Assembly: GCA_964371865.1 (NCBI GenBank)
Contig: CAYJOR010000044.1
Span: forward strand, 1 to 22,242
Length of the DNA: 22,242 nucleotides
Origin: CAYJAZ01 sp964371865
GTDB lineage: Bacteria; Desulfobacterota; Desulfovibrionia; Desulfovibrionales; Desulfovibrionaceae
Reading direction: 5' to 3'
Shown piece after piece: positions 14,644-22,106 of this stretch. The notes beneath the pieces were generated by a model. The model was not told the DNA's origin. It searched no databases and was given only the letters and a program-made list of their open reading frames with translations. The position numbers and the translations under genes were made by a program. Numbering within the stretch: position 1 is the stretch's first letter; each line of letters begins with the position of its first letter.

Positions 14644-16836
14644 TTATATTTGAATAAGTGGGATTTTTATGTGGATGCTCGTTCCGCCATATTGATTATT
14701 TTCAGCATAGATAGTGGCATTATGGGTAGAAATAGTTTCTTGAACGATGGCAAGACCAAGACCGGTTCCATCTTTTTTATTTGAATAGTATGGTTCAAAC
14801 ATGTGGCCTAAATCGTCTTTGCTGAGTTGAATGCCGTTATCTGCAATTGTGAGTAGACAGAAGTTTTGAGCTATCTCAACAGAAGTGATTACCTTTGGAT
14901 GAACAGTTTGTTCAAGTATTTCACAGGCATTGAGATATATATTAACAAGTGCTTGCTTGAAAGATTCAGTATGCAGAAGTAGGGGTGGTATGGAATCTGG
15001 AAGGTTAATCTGCCAGTCAATGTGAGTATGAGATGATTTGAAAATTTGATAGCTTTCTTGAAGAATATTTGCAAGATTTTCTTTCTTAAGTTGGATTTCA
15101 GGCATACGAGAAAATTCTGTGAAATTTTTTATCATTTTTTGCATTCTTTCAACTTCACTTATAATAAGTGTTGTGCAATCGGTGAATGCTGTTTCTGCAT
15201 GTTGGGGGTTGAATTTACGTTCTAGTCTTTCTGCGGAAAGCCTGATAGGAGTGAGAGGATTTTTCATTTCATGGGCAATACGTTTTGCAACTTCACGCCA
15301 TGCACCAAGTCTTTCAGCAAGGGTAAGTTCGGTAATATCTTCTATAACGGCGATGATAAGGTCGTTTTCAAGGTTTTCTTCTTGAGCATGATTGAAATTT
15401 GGTATGAGTAAACTATTGAAGAGTAGTTTTACGTGTTGATTGCGTATAACTGCTTCAAGTTCTTTTCTCCATACTTTATCTGGGTTATCTGTGAGATAAA
15501 TAAGCATATTTTCAAAAATTTTCTGATTTTTTGGGGTAAAATATTCTGTAGGAGTCAGTTGAGTGAATATTTCTTCCGGCATATCAAGTATCGTACAAGC
15601 GGCTTTATTGATAGTAAGAACTTGCCCGTCTCTTGAAAGTACAACAACTCCGGTTGCAATATTTTCAAGAACTGTTTCGATAAATATATTTCTTTGTTCA
15701 AGTTCTTTATTTGCTTTACTAATATTTTCGTTGGTTTCTCGAACGTGTTTAGTCATAGAGTTGAAAGAGGCTACAAGCTGCCCAAGTTCATCTTTTCCTT
15801 TATCTTCAAGAAAAACATCAAGTTCACCTTGAGCAATTCTATCTGTACCTTTTGCAAGTAGAGCAATAGGCGCTGTGAGTTCTTTTGAAAGACGAACAGC
15901 CATAAATATAGCACTGAAAACCATGATGAGAGCCAAAAGTCCCAAAATCAAAGAAAAAGAGAGCTTTAAAGGTCTTTTGAGAGATTTTAAATAAATATAT
16001 TCCTCAAATCCTTGGCTAATAGATTCCAAATTAGATTGCGCAACACTACCAATATTTTCTGCTATAACAAGCAAGTACGATGGAAGGCTATCTAGTTCCT
16101 TTATAGCAACAGCATAATCGTTTCCTGCACTTGAATAAAGACTTGTAAAGGGATTTTTGCCGATAGATGACCACTGAGTGTTTTGGAAAATATTTTGAAT
16201 GAGAACGCTTGTAGAACGCTTTTCTGGGAGAGCAAAAGCTAACCGAGAAAAAGAATTTGATTTGTCTACAAGTGCAAAAATATTACTGTCAAGAAGTAGA
16301 GTTTGTTTTAAAAGGTATTCTTCAACGTCTTTAGGTGTAATTTCTGAATCTTGATTGTTTTCTATTTCATGGCTAATAAGTTCAATTCTGTTTGCAAGCT
16401 TGCTTGATGCTGTATCATAAATATTTTGACCAACTTGAATAGCTGCGTCCATCGAACTTGCAACGGTGCTTGTAAACCAGTAGTCAATACTTGTGATAAC
16501 AACGCGGTTTGCAGCTAAAAACATTAGAAAAACAGGCACTAAGGATAGTGAAACAAAGGCAAGTAAAAGGCGTGTGCGTAAGCGTGAACCAAAAACTTTT
16601 CTTCGCCTTTCAGTGAATAGTTTAACAATATTTCTTACCGCAAGAAAGCATACAACAAGCATTAAGATTGCGTTAAGATTAAGTAAAACAAGGAAGTACC
16701 ATGAATCAGAGCCAAAGTAAGTTGTCTGCCCCCATGTTCCGATAAATACAAAGAGTACAAGGACAGCAGCTATGGCAATTTCACGATTTCTATGAACTTT
16801 TTCACGTCTTGCTTGAGTATTTGTACTTTCTTTCAT
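14644..16836 (-). CDS. NtrY-like membrane sensor histidine kinase
   Basis: 730 residues. Two or three N-terminal membrane helices (about 18-110) are followed by an extracytoplasmic sensor part (about 112-285), another helix (about 290-312), HAMP (about 312-365), PAS (about 380-490), HisKA with phospho-acceptor His522 in AHEMKNPLTPIRLSAERL, and HATPase_c (about 610-728) with NIYLNACEIL (N box), DNGIQLS (G1) and GTGLGLAIVQ (G2). The HEMKNPLTPI H box and the layout are those of NtrY, which usually signals to the sigma-54 activator NtrX. All catalytic boxes are present. No response regulator lies in the window. The gene starts 15 bp after the DUF4390 gene, with no clear Shine-Dalgarno, so coupling is likely. 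The sensed signal is unknown. Confidence 0.93.
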   Translation of the reverse strand: MKESTNTQARREKVHRNREIAIAAVLVLFVFIGTWGQTTYFGSDSWYFLVLLNLNAILMLVVCFLAVRNIVKLFTERRRKVFGSRLRTRLLLAFVSLSLVPVFLMFLAANRVVITSIDYWFTSTVASSMDAAIQVGQNIYDTASSKLANRIELISHEIENNQDSEITPKDVEEYLLKQTLLLDSNIFALVDKSNSFSRLAFALPEKRSTSVLIQNIFQNTQWSSIGKNPFTSLYSSAGNDYAVAIKELDSLPSYLLVIAENIGSVAQSNLESISQGFEEYIYLKSLKRPLKLSFSLILGLLALIMVFSAIFMAVRLSKELTAPIALLAKGTDRIAQGELDVFLEDKGKDELGQLVASFNSMTKHVRETNENISKANKELEQRNIFIETVLENIATGVVVLSRDGQVLTINKAACTILDMPEEIFTQLTPTEYFTPKNQKIFENMLIYLTDNPDKVWRKELEAVIRNQHVKLLFNSLLIPNFNHAQEENLENDLIIAVIEDITELTLAERLGAWREVAKRIAHEMKNPLTPIRLSAERLERKFNPQHAETAFTDCTTLIISEVERMQKMIKNFTEFSRMPEIQLKKENLANILQESYQIFKSSHTHIDWQINLPDSIPPLLLHTESFKQALVNIYLNACEILEQTVHPKVITSVEIAQNFCLLTIADNGIQLSKDDLGHMFEPYYSNKKDGTGLGLAIVQETISTHNATIYAENNQYGGTSIHIKIPLIQI

Positions 16837-16851
16837 ATCGCTATCAATTTT

Positions 16852-17436
16852 TTAAGGATTAGGCAGAGAAAGGCTGAATAAGTAAGAATCTTTTGCTATA
16901 TCCCAAGTCCAAAAGAATAGGGTTTTTTCTAACCAAGGTGGAACTGTGGCATGCCTTAGCCCAAGAGTGAGATTTACAGTGTAATCCTCATCAAGTTCTA
17001 GTTCGGGTAAGTGATTAAGTGAGAAAGTGTACTTTGAAAATACAGCATTAAGTAAAGATTTCAAATCTCTTGAGCGAAGAGGATTTTCATTTTCATGGTA
17101 GAGAATAAACTCATGTGTGAGCGATTGATAGCGTAATTGCCAGCCCGAGATATAACTTTGAATTTCCTTATCCGGCAGAAAAGAATTTTTTTCATTTAAT
17201 GTTGCAAAGCAGTCAATATTTATATTAACTCCTGAGATTAACATTTTTTCGATTCTTTCAATATCTGGGAGTGAAAAAAATAATTCAAGTTGTATTGAGT
17301 TTGAATAAAAACTTATATTTGAAGATGTTAGAGTAAAAAATGGCTGTGGTTCTGCATGAGATTTTTCAATGTTGCAAAAAAATAAGCATGCGAAAAGAAC
17401 AAGGCCTAAGAGAAGTCTCGTAAATTTATTTTTCAT
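16852..17436 (-). CDS. Secreted DUF4390 protein
   Basis: 194 residues from the ATG at 17436. Residues 1-29 form a signal peptide: basic MKNKFTR, a hydrophobic core LLLGLVLFACLFF, and a likely cleavage after SHA, giving a periplasmic protein. The mature part has DUF4390 features: an early strand-rich region, a central NINIDCFATLNE segment and a C-terminal YTVNLTLGLRHATVPPWLEKTLFFW motif. The frame is open upstream to 17541, but that start would put 35 extra residues before the signal peptide, so it is rejected. The DUF has no established biochemical role; it is commonly found beside this kinase type, so a periplasmic input or accessory role is plausible. Its promoter is TTGCAC-17-CATACT. Confidence 0.85.
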   Translation of the reverse strand: MKNKFTRLLLGLVLFACLFFCNIEKSHAEPQPFFTLTSSNISFYSNSIQLELFFSLPDIERIEKMLISGVNINIDCFATLNEKNSFLPDKEIQSYISGWQLRYQSLTHEFILYHENENPLRSRDLKSLLNAVFSKYTFSLNHLPELELDEDYTVNLTLGLRHATVPPWLEKTLFFWTWDIAKDSYLFSLSLPNP

Positions 17437-17476
17437 GTAATTTGAGTATGTTATAAATCTATTTTTCACGCTTGGG

Positions 17477-17505
17477 AGTATGACATATTCTTGAAAAATG
17501 TGCAA
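17477..17505 (-). promoter_or_regulatory. Promoter of the DUF4390-kinase operon
   Basis: Minus strand TTGCAC (17505-17500), 17-bp spacer, CATACT (17482-17477). The start would be near 17470, 34 bp before the ATG at 17436. Confidence 0.5.
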
Positions 17506-17535
17506 GTACTCATTCTTGTACAAAAATTTGTCATC

Positions 17536-17564
17536 TTGCAAGTTTTCAAAATTGATTTATTGTA
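17536..17564 (+). promoter_or_regulatory. Promoter of the fmdB-type/degQ unit
   Basis: TTGCAA (17536-17541), 17-bp spacer, TATTGT (17559-17564); predicted start near 17571, 36 bp before the ATG. It is back to back with the DUF4390 promoter, the two -35 boxes being 30 bp apart. Confidence 0.45.
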
Positions 17565-17606
17565 TCTTGTAGCACAAAGAAAATTTATTATCGGTTTGGA
17601 GGTTTT

Positions 17607-17864
17607 ATGCCCTTATATGATTTTGAATGCAACGCTTGCGGTCATATTTTTGAAGAACTTGTTTTTGAAAATGATGAACGTCCACCTTGTCAAAAGTGTG
17701 GAGATGCGGACACAGCACAAAGAATGTCTGCTCCATCACCATTGAAGACAAATCCTTTTCCTTATAAAGTTGGTAAAACAATGCCACAAATGCCTAAGCT
17801 CAATAGAACATGCCCGAACGCTTCTTCTTGCGGTCAAGTAGCCACAATTGGTGGCGGTGGGTGA
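17607..17864 (+). CDS. FmdB-family zinc-ribbon protein
   Basis: 85 residues. The N-terminus MPLYDFECNACGH is the typical start of the FmdB/CxxC zinc-ribbon family. Cys8, Cys11, Cys28 and Cys31 form two CxxC knuckles that should bind one zinc. The C-terminal half is less ordered, with two more cysteines (RTCPNASSCG) and a glycine run at the end. The family is named after a putative regulator of amide metabolism genes, but its molecular role is not established. The ATG follows GGAGG by about five bases, a strong ribosome site. It is 85 bp upstream of the DegQ gene and probably cotranscribed with it. Confidence 0.9.
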   Translation: MPLYDFECNACGHIFEELVFENDERPPCQKCGDADTAQRMSAPSPLKTNPFPYKVGKTMPQMPKLNRTCPNASSCGQVATIGGGG

Positions 17865-17874
17865 GGAAAATAGC

Positions 17875-17918
17875 AAATCTTCGTGAAAGATTTACAAGAT
17901 TTATCAGGCGTTTATCAG
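17875..17918 (+). repeat. Hairpin and short tandem direct repeats in the degQ leader
   Basis: AAATCTT (17875-17881) pairs with AAGATTT (17887-17893). AAGATTTA occurs at 17887 and 17896, and TTTATCAG at 17900 and 17911, the latter spaced 11 bp apart, one helical turn. No T tract follows the hairpin, so it is not a terminator. It may be a regulatory site for the protease gene. Confidence 0.4.
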
Positions 17919-17949
17919 ATTTCACAAAATAATCAATTTTGGAGACTCT

Positions 17950-19365
17950 ATGAAAAACTTAAAAAAAATAACTACAACTATTTCAACAGGTATACTTGCT
18001 GTTATATTTGTTTGCTCATCAGCAACTTCAGCTTTTAGTAAAATGCCGGATTTTGTTGACTTAGCGAAAGAAGCGGGTCATGCTGTTGTAAATATAAGCA
18101 CAGAAAGAACCGTACAAACCGGCATACAAGGAATGTTTCCTAATGAAATGTTTCGCTCAATGCCAAGAGAATTTGAAAACTTTTTCCGTCAATTTGAAGG
18201 AAATGGTAGAGGACAAGAAAGAAAACAATCCTCTTTAGGATCAGGCTTCATCATCTCACGCGATGGTTATATTGTTACAAATAATCACGTAGTTGAAGGT
18301 GCTGATAAAGTTTTTGTTCACCTTGAAGGAAAAACCGGTAAATCTTCATCTTTAGATGCTGAAATTATCGGAACTGATCCTGAAAGCGATCTTGCTTTGC
18401 TAAAAGTATCTACAACCACTCAACTTCCTATTTTAAAATTTGGTGATTCAGATAAAAGCGAAGTTGGTGAATGGGTGCTTGCAATTGGCAATCCATTTGG
18501 TTTAGGACATACTGTAACTGCGGGAATTCTTTCAGCAAAAGGACGTAACCTACAAGCAGGCCCTTTTGATAACTTCTTACAGACTGATGCTTCAATTAAC
18601 CCTGGTAATTCAGGTGGTCCACTCATTAATATGAATGGTGAAGTTATTGGTATCAACACTGCAATTTTAGCTTCCGGACAAGGTCTTGGTTTTGCTATTC
18701 CAAGTTCTGAAGCTGCACGTATTATTGAATCCCTCAAAAAAGGTGAAACAGTTGCACGTGGTTGGCTTGGTGTAAGCATTCAAAATATTGATGAAAACAC
18801 AGCTAAAGCTCTTGGGTTAAAAAGTGAAGATGGTGCTCTTATCGGCTCAGTAATGAAAAATGAACCGGCTGATAGAGCTGGTATTAGAGCGGGTGACGTT
18901 ATTACTGAAGTTAATGGTAAAGAAATTGTAAGTTCTTCTGATTTACTTCAATCAATAGCTAGTGTTGCACCGGGTAAAAGTGTAGATATTACTCTTATCC
19001 GTGATGGTAAAACTAAGAAGTTGAAAGCTGTTCTTGGCCAAAGAAAATCTGAAGAGTCAGAAGCTAATACAACTAAACCTGAAAAAGATATTCTAGGTTT
19101 AAGTGTACGTCAACTATCTGAAAAGGAATTGAAAGAAAATGAAGTGTCTTCAGGACTCGTAATTGTTGAAGTTGCACAAGGTTCAACATCTGCCATGGTT
19201 GGTTTACAAAGTGGCGATATAATTCTTGCTGCTAACCTTAAAGATGTGGCAAAACCGGCGGACTTAAAGAAAATCGTTGAAAAAGACGGTAAAGCTCGTG
19301 GTGCAGTATTCTTGCAAGTATTGAGAAAAGGTCAGCAATTCTCTGTAGCGGTTCCTGTGAAATAG
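17950..19365 (+). CDS. degQ: Periplasmic Do-family serine protease/chaperone (DegP/DegQ type)
   Basis: 471 residues. The signal peptide covers about 1-32 (KKITTTISTGILAVIFVCSS, cleavage near AFS). The trypsin-like domain carries the triad His113 (NNHVVEG), Asp147 (ESDLALL) and Ser221 (GNSGGP), spaced as in DegP (105/135/210). Two PDZ domains follow (about 285-370 and 385-470). It degrades or holds misfolded envelope proteins, probably as an oligomeric cage. The LA loop after the N-terminal strand is short, which fits DegQ better than E. coli DegP, but the Do family is not easily split. The ATG has GGAG about six bases upstream. Together with PpiD and Lon it covers protein quality control in this window. 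A strong terminator follows. Confidence 0.95.
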   Translation: MKNLKKITTTISTGILAVIFVCSSATSAFSKMPDFVDLAKEAGHAVVNISTERTVQTGIQGMFPNEMFRSMPREFENFFRQFEGNGRGQERKQSSLGSGFIISRDGYIVTNNHVVEGADKVFVHLEGKTGKSSSLDAEIIGTDPESDLALLKVSTTTQLPILKFGDSDKSEVGEWVLAIGNPFGLGHTVTAGILSAKGRNLQAGPFDNFLQTDASINPGNSGGPLINMNGEVIGINTAILASGQGLGFAIPSSEAARIIESLKKGETVARGWLGVSIQNIDENTAKALGLKSEDGALIGSVMKNEPADRAGIRAGDVITEVNGKEIVSSSDLLQSIASVAPGKSVDITLIRDGKTKKLKAVLGQRKSEESEANTTKPEKDILGLSVRQLSEKELKENEVSSGLVIVEVAQGSTSAMVGLQSGDIILAANLKDVAKPADLKKIVEKDGKARGAVFLQVLRKGQQFSVAVPVK

Positions 19366-19396
19366 TATATTAGATACAAACTATTATAAACTAAAG

Positions 19397-19439
19397 CTTC
19401 CTTTAGACATACATACATGTTTAGAGGAAGTTTTTTTTT
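19397..19439 (+). terminator. Intrinsic terminator of degQ
   Basis: CTTCCTTTAGACATG-like left arm (19397-19410) pairs with the right arm ending TTTAGAGGAAG (to 19430), with a few G-U pairs, and is followed by nine T (19431-19439). It lies about 30 bp after the stop. Confidence 0.9.
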
Positions 19440-19576
19440 GCTATCTAAAGAAAATAACAATAAATAACTAATTATTAAGGTTTTATAATACTCAAAGAAG
19501 AAGTTATTGTTTAATATTAATGAGTAGTCTTAAAAGATAGTATTGATATCTATTCTTTGATTAGAAGGAATTTCTT

Positions 19577-20875
19577 ATGAAAGCTTCAAAAAAAACATTA
19601 ATAGTTCTTATAATCTGCGGTTTATTCTTAGTTGGTTTTCGTTTTTTTCAGTTGAAAATTGATAGTTCTGCGAAAGTTGACTTCGTATTAAGTAATTTTA
19701 CAAACAGAATAGAAAATGCTGTTAATTCAGCAGTTAGTATTCTTCATCCTCTTGAAGTGATAATACTTAGAGATCCCAAAGAGTTTACACAAGCGGAGTT
19801 TGATAAGTTGGGTCATAGTTTTTGTACTGAGGGTATTCATCAGAATTTATCATACTTACCAAATGGCGTAATAACATATATTTACAATAAAAAAGAAGAA
19901 CATAAAGTTCTAATTGGTAAGAGTGTGCTTGTTGGCGAACATGCAAGCGAGCATGCAATACAAGCTAAAAATAAAAAAGAGGTTGTGTTTTCAGTTCCAT
20001 GGAATAATATTGTTGATGGAATTGGAATAGTCGCAAGAAAGGCGATATATCATAAAAATGATTTTGTAGGTTTTGTCAGTGTGGATTTAAGTCCCTTAGG
20101 CTTAGTGCAAAATTCATCAATAGCAGAATTGAAAGATATAGGCTATGAATATAAGCTAGTAGTTTCATACAATAATGAAAAAGTAATGCGAATTCAGTCC
20201 GGAAAATATATAGATGCTTTTGCATATAGAAAAGACTTTAATATAGGTTTGATAGAATGGAGTTTATCCATTATGCAACCTTATGAATTTTTAAATAATT
20301 TTGAAAGAGTTTTTTCTCTTTTTATAGCTTCTATAGCTGTAATAATTTTTGTTTACTGCATGATGGTGAAAATGGAAAAACGTAAGGAAAGAGCGGAGTA
20401 TGAACTTTATATAGACCCACTTACTAAGTCGTACAATAGAAAAATGATGGATGAATATCTTAATAAAAGTGAAAGTGGTTCATTTACAATTTTTTACCTA
20501 GATCTGAATGATTTTAAACCGGTGAATGACACTCATGGGCATGATATAGGTGATAAACTATTGATTGCATACGTTGAAAGATTAAAAGCAAACTTTAAGA
20601 AGAATATATCAGTTATCAGAATGGGCGGTGATGAATTTGCTCTAATAGTAGAGGGAGATTTAACCCCAATAGGTAAAGAAACTATTGCAAAACGCATAAA
20701 AAGTATCACAGTAACTCCTTTTGGAATTGATAACTTGGTAGTAAAAATTTCAACAAGTCTAGGCTATGCGAGTTATCCAATTGACGGAGATTCAATAAGT
20801 GAGCTTTTAGCAAAAGCAGACAGTATGATGTATCAAGATAAAGTCCAAATGAAGTTGAAAGGGAATTCAGATTAA
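19577..20875 (+). CDS. Membrane-bound diguanylate cyclase (GGDEF) with extracytoplasmic sensor
   Basis: 432 residues. An N-terminal membrane helix (about 7-27), an extracytoplasmic region of about 215 residues resembling a Cache-type ligand sensor (VFSVPWNN, FVGFVSVDLSPLG), a second helix (about 245-265), then a GGDEF domain (about 275-430). The domain starts DPLTKSYNRKMMDEYL, has LDLNDFKPVNDTHGHDIGDKLL, and shows an intact GGDEF at 350-354, so it should make c-di-GMP from two GTP. The inhibitory RxxD site is absent: Lys and Ile stand where Arg and Asp would be, so product inhibition may be lacking. The ATG has AAGGAA six bases upstream. It has its own unit between the degQ terminator and a 258-bp gap. 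No EAL domain or c-di-GMP effector is nearby. Confidence 0.94.
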   Translation: MKASKKTLIVLIICGLFLVGFRFFQLKIDSSAKVDFVLSNFTNRIENAVNSAVSILHPLEVIILRDPKEFTQAEFDKLGHSFCTEGIHQNLSYLPNGVITYIYNKKEEHKVLIGKSVLVGEHASEHAIQAKNKKEVVFSVPWNNIVDGIGIVARKAIYHKNDFVGFVSVDLSPLGLVQNSSIAELKDIGYEYKLVVSYNNEKVMRIQSGKYIDAFAYRKDFNIGLIEWSLSIMQPYEFLNNFERVFSLFIASIAVIIFVYCMMVKMEKRKERAEYELYIDPLTKSYNRKMMDEYLNKSESGSFTIFYLDLNDFKPVNDTHGHDIGDKLLIAYVERLKANFKKNISVIRMGGDEFALIVEGDLTPIGKETIAKRIKSITVTPFGIDNLVVKISTSLGYASYPIDGDSISELLAKADSMMYQDKVQMKLKGNSD

Positions 20876-20984
20876 ATTGACATATATTTTCCTAAGATGT
20901 TGATTTGTTGATATGTTTTTTTAGAAAAGGGGGAGTTTGAAGAGTGGGTCCCTCAGGAAGTCATAAATTGGTATAAAATTCTAT

Positions 20985-21005
20985 CTTCTTAGTAACTATA
21001 AGAAG
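20985..21005. repeat. Perfect 7-bp inverted repeat upstream of the GNAT promoter
   Basis: CTTCTTA (20985-20991) and TAAGAAG (20999-21005) around a 7-nt centre, ending 3 bp before the predicted -35. It could be an operator or activator site; no T tract, so not a terminator. Confidence 0.4.
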
Positions 21006-21008
21006 TAG

Positions 21009-21037
21009 TTGATATTTAAAGAGTAAGGTGTTAATAT
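21009..21037 (+). promoter_or_regulatory. Promoter of the GNAT acetyltransferase gene
   Basis: TTGATA (21009-21014), 17-bp spacer, TAATAT (21032-21037). The leader would be about 90 nt. A TTGACA at 20877 has no matching -10 and is less likely. Confidence 0.5.
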
Positions 21038-21133
21038 GCTCTTCTAAATTAATTCTTCCTTCATATAAGAATAATTTGCTTTCATTAAAAGAACAAAAGC
21101 TCACAAATTAGAAAAAGATACAAGGATATACAA

Positions 21134-21772
21134 ATGAATATAATAGTAAGAAATGAAGAAACTAAAGATTTCAGTAGAGTGGAAGAAGTTGCTCGTGAAG
21201 CATTCTGGAATCTTTACTTTCCAGGCGGACACGAACATTATCTTGTACATGTAATGCGAGATCATAAAGATTTTATAAAAGAATTAGCATTTGTCATTGA
21301 AGTAGATGGTAAAGTCGAGGGGGCAATTTTCTATACTCGCTCTACAGTGGTTCAGGAAGATAAAGAAAATATAAAAACAATAACTTTTGGCCCAGTGTTT
21401 ATTTCTCCAGAGCTTCATAGACAAGGTTTGGGTCGTAAACTGATTTCTTACTCACTCAAAAAAGCAAAAGAAATGGCTTTTAGTGGAGTAATTATTTTAG
21501 GTTACCCTCACCATTACAGACCTTATGGTTTTGTAGGAGGTAAAAAATATAATATCTCAATGAGCGATGGTAACTATTATAAGGGATTACAAGCACTCCC
21601 ACTTCAAGAGAATATATTCGATAATATCAAAGGTTACGTTCAATTCTCAGATGTGTTTGAATTCACACAAGAGGAAGTTGATAATTTTGACAAAAGCTTT
21701 CCACCTAAAGAAAAGATTTCTTTGCCATCTCATGAAGTCTATGCTGCTGCATGCGTAGAGCAAGACTTATAA
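21134..21772 (+). CDS. GNAT-family N-acetyltransferase (YhbS-like)
   Basis: 212 residues. The GNAT fold is visible: an N-terminal strand IIVRNEETKDFSRVEEVAREAF, strands AFVIEVDGKVEGAIFYTRS, and motif A FGPVFISPELHRQGLGRKLISYSLKKA, where RQGLGR is the acetyl-CoA pyrophosphate loop (RxxGxG/A). GYPHHYRPYGFV follows, as in YhbS-type acetyltransferases, which often act on small molecules or proteins. The C-terminal 50 residues (acidic, ending CVEQDL) are an extension with no clear domain. Start: AAGGA eight bases upstream. No toxin-antitoxin partner precedes it, so it is not a GNAT toxin. Substrate unknown. Confidence 0.9.
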   Translation: MNIIVRNEETKDFSRVEEVAREAFWNLYFPGGHEHYLVHVMRDHKDFIKELAFVIEVDGKVEGAIFYTRSTVVQEDKENIKTITFGPVFISPELHRQGLGRKLISYSLKKAKEMAFSGVIILGYPHHYRPYGFVGGKKYNISMSDGNYYKGLQALPLQENIFDNIKGYVQFSDVFEFTQEEVDNFDKSFPPKEKISLPSHEVYAAACVEQDL

Positions 21773-21793
21773 TGTAGAGTTATTTTTTTTTCG

Positions 21794-21906
21794 AGAGGGA
21801 TTATCCCTACGGGGGAAACCACCGGGGTAAAGGGAAAATCACAACTTTGAAAGGGAACTTTTCCCACGTTTAGATTTTCCCTTTACCCCAGACCCCCTAT
21901 CCCTTT
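21794..21906. repeat. Large branched inverted repeat with G/C blocks
   Basis: GGGGTAAAGGGAAAATC (21824-21840) and its exact reverse complement (21873-21889) form a 17-bp perfect stem around a 32-nt loop that itself contains GGGAA (21853-21857) / TTCCC (21861-21865). Outside, GGGGG (21811-21815) can pair with CCCCC (21893-21897) and AGGGAT (21796-21801) with ATCCCT (21899-21904). A local AGGGA/TCCCT hairpin on the left side gives a side branch. The block stands out in composition from its AT-rich surroundings. Confidence 0.85.
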
Positions 21907-21925
21907 CCTTATAAATTTTTTAATT

Positions 21926-21956
21926 CTCATCGCATATAATTATGTGGTGAGTTTTT
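21926..21956 (+). terminator. Intrinsic terminator downstream of the GNAT gene and the large repeat
   Basis: CTCATCGCATA (21926-21936) pairs over all 11 positions (two G-U) with TATGTGGTGAG (21941-21951) around a TAAT loop, followed by TTTTT (21952-21956). Plus-strand transcripts through the GNAT gene and the large repeat would end here. Confidence 0.75.
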
Positions 21957-22065
21957 AGTTTAATAGTGGCGATGAGGTGAAAGTTAGTAGTGATCTTTAG
22001 TTTTTTATCACTAAATTGATTTAAATCGTAGATTTTAACGTCAAAGGAAAGCTCTCTTGTAAGCA

Positions 22066-22106
22066 CTTATTCTTATCTGACGAGGAGCGAATCAGGAAGA
22101 AGTAAG
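22066..22106. repeat. Hairpin of 13 paired positions out of 15
   Basis: CTTATTCTTATCTGA (22066-22080) pairs with TCAGGAAGAAGTAAG (22092-22106), with two mismatches and three G-U pairs, around the 11-nt loop CGAGGAGCGAA. No T tract follows. Function unknown; it could be part of a structured leader or small RNA. Confidence 0.5.

Noticed and set aside
17437..17541. Upstream extension of the DUF4390 gene by 35 codons
   Set aside because: It would place a long polar stretch before a clear signal peptide, and the predicted promoter lies inside it.
18420..18779. 119-codon minus-strand frame inside degQ
   Set aside because: Antisense shadow of the catalytic domain of the protease, rich in Pro and Ser as expected from complementary codons.
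20877..20905. Consensus -35 TTGACA after the diguanylate cyclase gene
   Set aside because: The matching -10 position reads TTGATT, a poor match; the pair at 21009-21037 is a better promoter for the next gene.
21134..21772. GNAT protein as a toxin of a toxin-antitoxin pair
   Set aside because: No small DUF1778/ribbon-helix-helix antitoxin gene precedes or follows it, and the protein is longer than TacT-type toxins.
22082..22089. GAGGAGCG, which resembles the start of the SAH riboswitch core
   Set aside because: The rest of the core (the following UGC and the distal AGGCUCGG pairing strand) is missing and no methyl-cycle gene follows in the window.
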